Shown one piece after another: positions 5,712-8,867 of a stretch of 8,867 nt of DNA. The stretch lies in contig JAJRRJ010000133.1 in the NCBI GenBank assembly GCA_024279575.1, positions 1 to 8,867 on the forward strand. Reading direction: 5' to 3'. A program made the translations under genes and the position numbers. The notes under the pieces are model-generated. The model did no database searches. It saw only the letters and a program-made list of their open reading frames with translations, and had not been told where the DNA came from. Numbering within the stretch: position 1 is the first letter of the stretch; each line of letters opens with the position of its first letter. This DNA comes from Alphaproteobacteria bacterium (GTDB lineage: Bacteria; Pseudomonadota; Alphaproteobacteria; Rhizobiales; Devosiaceae).

Positions 5712-6551
5712 CTAACGGCCCTTCCTGGCGTGACGCGAACGAACAATGAATTTGTCCGTCGACTTATTAGAACGAGTTTTCTTACCCTTGGTTGGCACAC
5801 CCCAGGGCGTAACCGGATGACGGCCACCTGAGGTACGACCCTCACCACCACCGTGGGGGTGATCGACCGGGTTCATTGCCACACCACGAACACTTGGACG
5901 TCTGCCAAGCCACCGCGAGCGACCCGCCTTACCAAGATTGGTATTTGAATGGTCCGGATTGGATACTGCACCAACAGTTGCCATGCAAGAACCATGCACG
6001 ATACGCTGTTCACCAGAGTTAAGGCGCAAAATTGCCCACCCGTGATCACGACCAACATATTGAGCGTAAGCTCCGGCAGAACGAGCAACCTGCCCACCCT
6101 TTTTCGGCTTCATTTCAATATTGTGCACAATGGTGCCAACCGGCATTTTTTCCAATGGCATTGCATTGCCCGGCTTAATATCAACTGCACCCATTGAAGA
6201 CATAACCTTGTCTCCGGCAGCCAGGCGTTGTGGCGCAATAATATAGGCCTGTTCACCATCAGTATAAGTGATCAGAGCAATAAACGCTGTACGGTTGGGA
6301 TCATATTCCAGCCGTTCAACAGTTGCCACAATATCAAAACGCGTACGTTTGAAATCAATGACGCGGTATGTGCGCTTGTGCCCGCCACCCCGACGACGCA
6401 TGGTGATGCGTCCACGGTTATTACGACCACCTTTGGAGGAATTTGCCTCGGTTAGTTTTTTAACCGGGCCACCCTTCCAAAGTTCGCTACGATCAATGCC
6501 AATAAGGGCACGACGACCGGCGGAAGTTGGTTTGTAAGACTTTAATGCCAT
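5712..6551 (-). CDS. rplB: 50S ribosomal protein L2
   Basis: L2 is one of the most conserved 50S proteins; it binds 23S rRNA domain IV and is needed for subunit joining and peptidyl-transferase assembly. The product is 279 residues, close to the usual 270-280. Visible landmarks are the N-terminal MALKSYKPTSAGRR, an OB-like RNA-binding core, the SH3-like second domain with ARSAGAYAQYVGRDHGWAILRL, and the signature MNPVDHPHGGGEGR at about residues 226-239. His231 is at or near the equivalent of the functionally important E. coli His229. The C-terminus has the expected basic extension ending RSRHARKGR. An SD (AGGAA) lies 6 nt before the ATG in the 22-nt gap after rplW. Only 2 nt separate the TAG stop region from the rpsS start. 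Confidence 0.99.
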   Translation of the reverse strand: MALKSYKPTSAGRRALIGIDRSELWKGGPVKKLTEANSSKGGRNNRGRITMRRRGGGHKRTYRVIDFKRTRFDIVATVERLEYDPNRTAFIALITYTDGEQAYIIAPQRLAAGDKVMSSMGAVDIKPGNAMPLEKMPVGTIVHNIEMKPKKGGQVARSAGAYAQYVGRDHGWAILRLNSGEQRIVHGSCMATVGAVSNPDHSNTNLGKAGRSRWLGRRPSVRGVAMNPVDHPHGGGEGRTSGGRHPVTPWGVPTKGKKTRSNKSTDKFIVRSRHARKGR

Positions 6552-6573
6552 TTTCTTTTCCTAACCCGCTCCC

Positions 6574-6867
6574 CTACAGTCCCGACGCAATGTCGATGAC
6601 CTGGCCTTCAACCAAAGTAATAATGGCTTTTTTGACATCCTTACGACGCCCGTTAATACCACGGAATTTCTTGGTTTTACCCTTGCGGATATTAACATTT
6701 ACAGCCTTCACTTTGACCGAAAACAATGCTTCGATCGCAGCTTTGATCTGCGGTTTGGTTGAATCAATCGCCACATCAAACACCACCTGATTATGCTCAG
6801 ATGCCATGGTTGATTTTTCTGTTACCACAGGGGCGACAATCACATCATAATGCTTTGTCTTACTCAT
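6574..6867 (-). CDS. rplW: 50S ribosomal protein L23
   Basis: L23 is a 50S protein at the exit of the nascent-peptide tunnel and the docking site for trigger factor and the signal recognition particle. The 97-residue product has the family core: VIVAPVVTEKSTMA near the N-terminus, VVFDVAIDSTKPQIKAAIEALF, and VKVKAVNVNIRKGKTKKFRG. Glu17 in TEKS corresponds to the conserved Glu (E. coli Glu18) that contacts trigger factor. The start ATG lies within the last bases of rplD (ATGA overlap), and a GGAG SD lies in the rplD coding end, so its translation is probably coupled to L4. The TAG stop is followed by a 22-nt gap before rplB. Confidence 0.97.
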   Translation of the reverse strand: MSKTKHYDVIVAPVVTEKSTMASEHNQVVFDVAIDSTKPQIKAAIEALFSVKVKAVNVNIRKGKTKKFRGINGRRKDVKKAIITLVEGQVIDIASGL

Positions 6868-7484
6868 GCTAGGCGAGCCTCCAGAGCTTCAATCGCGTCT
6901 TTGGTCAACACCAGTTTTGCACGCCGCAGAATATCATAAACATTAATACCCTGCACAGGCAGCACATCAATCAACGGAATGTTACGCGCAGCAAGCGAGA
7001 AATTATTATCCAGCTCAGCGCCACCAATAATAAGTGCATTGCTCAGATCCATCTTGGAAAAACTTTCGCGCAATGCTGCAGTTTTAGGGTCCTTGGCAAC
7101 CGCCTTGTCCAAAACAATCAGATCACCGGCTTTAGCCTTGGCGCTCAGAGCATGCTTCAGAGCAAGCGCACGCACCTTTTTAGGCATAGCAACCGCATGG
7201 CTGCGAGGTGTTGGACCAAAAGCCCGTCCACCGCCACGAAAGATATTTACTTTCCGTGTACTGTGACGTGCACCACCGGAGCCTTTTTGCGCAACAAATT
7301 TCTTCATCGAACCTTTAATGTCAGCACGGTTTTTTACCGCGTGCGTTCCAGCCTGGCGCTTCAGCAACTGATAGCGAACCATCCGCTGCAAAATATCAGC
7401 CCGTGGCTCAAGACCAAAAATGGCATCTGCCAAATCAATCTTACCTGCGGCCTTACCATCAAGTTTTGTGACTTTGAGTTCCAT
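6864..7484 (-). CDS. rplD: 50S ribosomal protein L4
   Basis: L4 binds 23S rRNA; its extended loop lines the peptide exit tunnel near the macrolide site. In E. coli it is also the autoregulator of the S10 operon. The 206-residue product has the globular N-terminus (MELKVTKLDG), the basic tunnel loop at about residues 45-100 including QKGSGGARHSTRK and FRGGGRAFGPTPRSH, and the C-terminal NVYDILRRAKLVLTKDA. Length and motifs are normal and no resistance-type loop insertion or deletion is apparent. The start overlaps the rplC stop (TAATG), with a strong SD (GAAGGGGG) inside rplC, which implies coupled translation. The 3' end shares ATGA with rplW, a 4-nt overlap. Confidence 0.98.
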   Translation of the reverse strand: MELKVTKLDGKAAGKIDLADAIFGLEPRADILQRMVRYQLLKRQAGTHAVKNRADIKGSMKKFVAQKGSGGARHSTRKVNIFRGGGRAFGPTPRSHAVAMPKKVRALALKHALSAKAKAGDLIVLDKAVAKDPKTAALRESFSKMDLSNALIIGGAELDNNFSLAARNIPLIDVLPVQGINVYDILRRAKLVLTKDAIEALEARLA

Positions 7485-8230
7485 TATTTGTCGCCCCCTT
7501 CAGCCGTAGTTTCTTCAGCCGGAGCCGCATCCGCTTTTACAGCGTTTGCATTATCAGCAACCGTAAACGAACCCGGGAAAGAAGCCCCCTCAGGACTTGC
7601 ATGCTTTACCGCATCACGAATAAACACCCAGCCACCTTTTGATCCGGGAACAGAACCCCTGACCATGATAAGGCCGCGCTCGTTATCGGTACGCACAATG
7701 GTCAAATTCTGTGTGGTAACACGTTCAGCACCCATGTGCCCGGCCATTTTTTTGCCTTTGAACACTTTACCAGGATCCTGCGAGTTACCCGTAGAACCAT
7801 GAGAACGGTGAGAAATAGACACACCGTGAGAAGCCCGAAGACCACTGAAATTGTGTCGCTTCATCGCCCCGGCAAAACCCTTGCCAACTGAAGTCCCGGT
7901 AACATCAACCAACTGACCATCAGAAAAATGATCTGCAAGCATTGAAGCACCAACCTCAATCAGGTTTTCCGCACTAACACGAAACTCGGCAACACAACGC
8001 TTGGGCTCGACTTTTGCAGCAGCAAACTGTCCCCGGCGAGCCTTGCTCACATTTTTAACTTTAGCAGCACCGGCACCCAATTGCAGGGCGGTGTAGCCAT
8101 CTTTATCTTCCGTCCGCTGTCCTACCACCTGGCAGTTTTGCAGACCCAACACCGTCACAGGTACGTTTGTACCGTCGTCGGTGAAAATTCGGGTCATGCC
8201 CAGCTTCTGTGCGATCAATCCAGAACGCAT
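7484..8230 (-). CDS. rplC: 50S ribosomal protein L3
   Basis: L3 is a primary 23S rRNA-binding protein of the 50S subunit, with a long loop reaching toward the peptidyl-transferase centre. This copy has 248 residues. It begins MRSGLIAQKLGMTRIF and contains the loop with QDPGKVFKGKKMAGHMG at about residues 151-167. Gln151 sits at the position equivalent to E. coli Gln150, the residue methylated by PrmB. The start at 8228-8230 is chosen by homology and by a purine-rich SD (AGGAAGAGG) about 8 nt before it; an in-frame TTG at 8257 would only add residues encoded by that SD. After about residue 215 a low-complexity tail rich in Ala, Glu and Asp replaces the shorter E. coli C-terminus, as is common in alphaproteobacterial L3. 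The TAA stop overlaps the rplD ATG by one base (TAATG). Confidence 0.98.
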   Translation of the reverse strand: MRSGLIAQKLGMTRIFTDDGTNVPVTVLGLQNCQVVGQRTEDKDGYTALQLGAGAAKVKNVSKARRGQFAAAKVEPKRCVAEFRVSAENLIEVGASMLADHFSDGQLVDVTGTSVGKGFAGAMKRHNFSGLRASHGVSISHRSHGSTGNSQDPGKVFKGKKMAGHMGAERVTTQNLTIVRTDNERGLIMVRGSVPGSKGGWVFIRDAVKHASPEGASFPGSFTVADNANAVKADAAPAEETTAEGGDK

Positions 8231-8259
8231 TGGTTCAACCTCTTCCTTACAGCTCAAAA

Positions 8260-8568
8260 CTAGAGCTTGATCTCAACATCAACGCCAGCGGCGAGGTCGA
8301 GCTTCATGAGTGCATCAACGGTTTGCGGTGTTGGCTCAACAATATCCAACAAACGCTTGTGAGTACGGATTTCAAACTGTTCCCGACTCTTCTTGTCCAC
8401 GTGGGGCGACCGGTTGACAGTGAATTTCTCAATTCGTGTTGGCAAAGGGATAGGACCCCGCACCTGGGCACCGGTACGCTTCGCCGTAGAGACGATTTCG
8501 CGTGTCGATACATCAAGAACACGGTGGTCAAAGGCCTTAAGCCGTATACGAATATTTTGACTTTTCAT
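8260..8568 (-). CDS. rpsJ: 30S ribosomal protein S10
   Basis: S10 is a 30S head protein (102 residues here, the usual length) and, as NusE, also takes part in transcription antitermination with NusB. The sequence has the diagnostic start MKSQNIRIRLKAFDHR, the central GPIPLPTRIEKFTVNRSPHVDKKSREQFE loop region, and the RTHKRLLDI plus AGVDVEIKL ending typical of alphaproteobacteria. The ATG at 8566-8568 is chosen because the conserved N-terminus begins there; the frame stays open upstream to a TTG at 8625, but those 19 residues have no family counterpart. The SD is weak (GGA about 8 nt before the ATG). It is the first gene of the S10 block. In gammaproteobacteria the leader before this gene is the L4 autoregulation site; whether that applies here is unknown. 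Confidence 0.98.
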   Translation of the reverse strand: MKSQNIRIRLKAFDHRVLDVSTREIVSTAKRTGAQVRGPIPLPTRIEKFTVNRSPHVDKKSREQFEIRTHKRLLDIVEPTPQTVDALMKLDLAAGVDVEIKL

Positions 8569-8608
8569 TTCGTTTTTCCAAACAATTGGCAACGTAGCAG
8601 ATTGTGAT

Positions 8609-8634
8609 GGCGCGGCATTAAACAACCCCGCGCC
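8609..8634 (-). promoter_or_regulatory. GC-rich hairpin in the tuf-rpsJ gap
   Basis: On the minus strand GGCGCGG and CCGCGCC form a perfect 7-bp stem (8628-8634 with 8609-8615) around a 12-nt loop. It sits 14 nt after the tuf stop and 40 nt before the rpsJ start. No U-tract follows, so it does not look like a standard intrinsic terminator. It may be a 3' stabiliser or processing site for tuf mRNA, an attenuator, or part of an S10-operon control element. The pairing is seen directly; the role is inferred. I found no convincing -35/-10 pair in this 80-nt gap. Confidence 0.45.
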
Positions 8635-8648
8635 GATTTCACCCGAAA

Positions 8649-8867
8649 CTATGCGATGATTTTAGAAACAACACCAGAACCAACGGTCCGGCCACCTTCA
8701 CGGATAGCAAAGCGAAGCTTTTCTTCCATGGCGATCGGCACGATCAGCTCAACATTAACTTCAACACGATCCCCAGGCATCACCATTTCGGTGCCTTCTG
8801 GCAAAGATACAACACCAGTCACATCAGTTGTACGGAAGTAAAACTGTGGACGATAGTTGGTGAAAAA
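8649..8867 (-). CDS. tuf: Elongation factor Tu, C-terminal 72 residues (5' part outside window)
   Basis: EF-Tu is the GTPase that carries aminoacyl-tRNA to the ribosomal A site in the cytoplasm. Only the last 72 codons and the TAG stop (8649-8651) are inside the window; the GTPase domain and start lie beyond the right edge. The visible part is beta-barrel domain 3. It contains the family signatures RPQFYFRTTDVTG, the LPEG..MVMPGD stretch, PIAMEEKLRFAIREGG and the ending RTVGSGVVSKIIA. These match bacterial EF-Tu closely, so identity is certain. It is not visible whether this is the only tuf copy; many proteobacteria carry two. The gene directly precedes rpsJ with an 80-nt gap, the common str-S10 arrangement, so it could be co-transcribed with the ribosomal-protein genes that follow. 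Confidence 0.98.
   Translation of the reverse strand, partial: FFTNYRPQFYFRTTDVTGVVSLPEGTEMVMPGDRVEVNVELIVPIAMEEKLRFAIREGGRTVGSGVVSKIIA

Noticed and set aside
7152..7802. Plus-strand open frame of 216 codons opposite rplC and rplD
   Set aside because: Antisense shadow spanning a gene junction; no family resemblance and no independent evidence of translation.
8231..8257. Upstream TTG start extending rplC by 9 residues
   Set aside because: Those codons are the SD region of the real start; L3 family proteins begin at MRSGLIAQKLG.
8569..8625. Upstream TTG start extending rpsJ by 19 residues
   Set aside because: The conserved S10 N-terminus begins at the ATG 8566-8568, the extension matches nothing in the family, and it would start inside the hairpin loop.
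1..8867. Mobile element, CRISPR array, defence or other accessory system
   Set aside because: I saw no tandem or terminal repeats and no transposase, integrase or nuclease frames; every stretch is accounted for by the standard tuf/S10/spc gene order with short gaps.

Overview
This window is a section of the conserved tuf / S10 / spc ribosomal-protein gene cluster, read entirely from the minus strand, so transcription runs from the right end (8867) to the left end (1). It holds 18 complete ribosomal-protein genes between two genes cut by the window edges: the 3' end of tuf (EF-Tu) on the right and the 5' part of rpsE (S5) on the left. I see no RNA genes, insertion sequences, CRISPR arrays, defence genes or unrecognised genes, and no frameshifts. 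The long plus-strand open frames are antisense shadows of the ribosomal-protein genes.

Organism. Protein sequences and gene order point to an alphaproteobacterium. Supporting traits are the 101-residue zinc-free S14, the S10 ending in AGVDVEIKL, the Ala/Glu-rich tail on L3, the Gly-rich tail on S3, and tuf directly before rpsJ. The DNA looks moderate in GC content by eye. I cannot name a genus.

Layout in transcription order. tuf (3' end), an 80-nt gap with a GC-rich hairpin, then the S10 block: rpsJ, rplC, rplD, rplW, rplB, rpsS, rplV, rpsC, rplP, rpmC, rpsQ. A 61-nt gap with candidate hairpins follows. The spc block is rplN, rplX, rplE, rpsN, rpsH, rplF, rplR and rpsE (5' part). No gene-free stretch reaches 100 nt. 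The largest gaps are tuf-rpsJ (80 nt), rpsQ-rplN (61 nt), rpsH-rplF (52 nt) and rplR-rpsE (44 nt). All other gaps are 27 nt or less, and five junctions overlap.

How the genes work together. The products are core 30S and 50S proteins plus EF-Tu, made in near-equal amounts and so packed for coupled translation. Three junctions are TAATG (rplC-rplD, rplV-rpsC, rplN-rplX), one is ATGA (rplD-rplW), and rplX-rplE overlap by 8 nt. Most genes have a clear Shine-Dalgarno (SD) sequence, often inside the previous gene. rpsE is the exception.

The window is ordinary in content. The points worth a second look are non-coding: hairpins at tuf-rpsJ, at the S10/spc boundary and before rplE, a stem over the rplF SD, and the SD-less, A-rich leader of rpsE. 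All are modest observations, not evidence of a new system.
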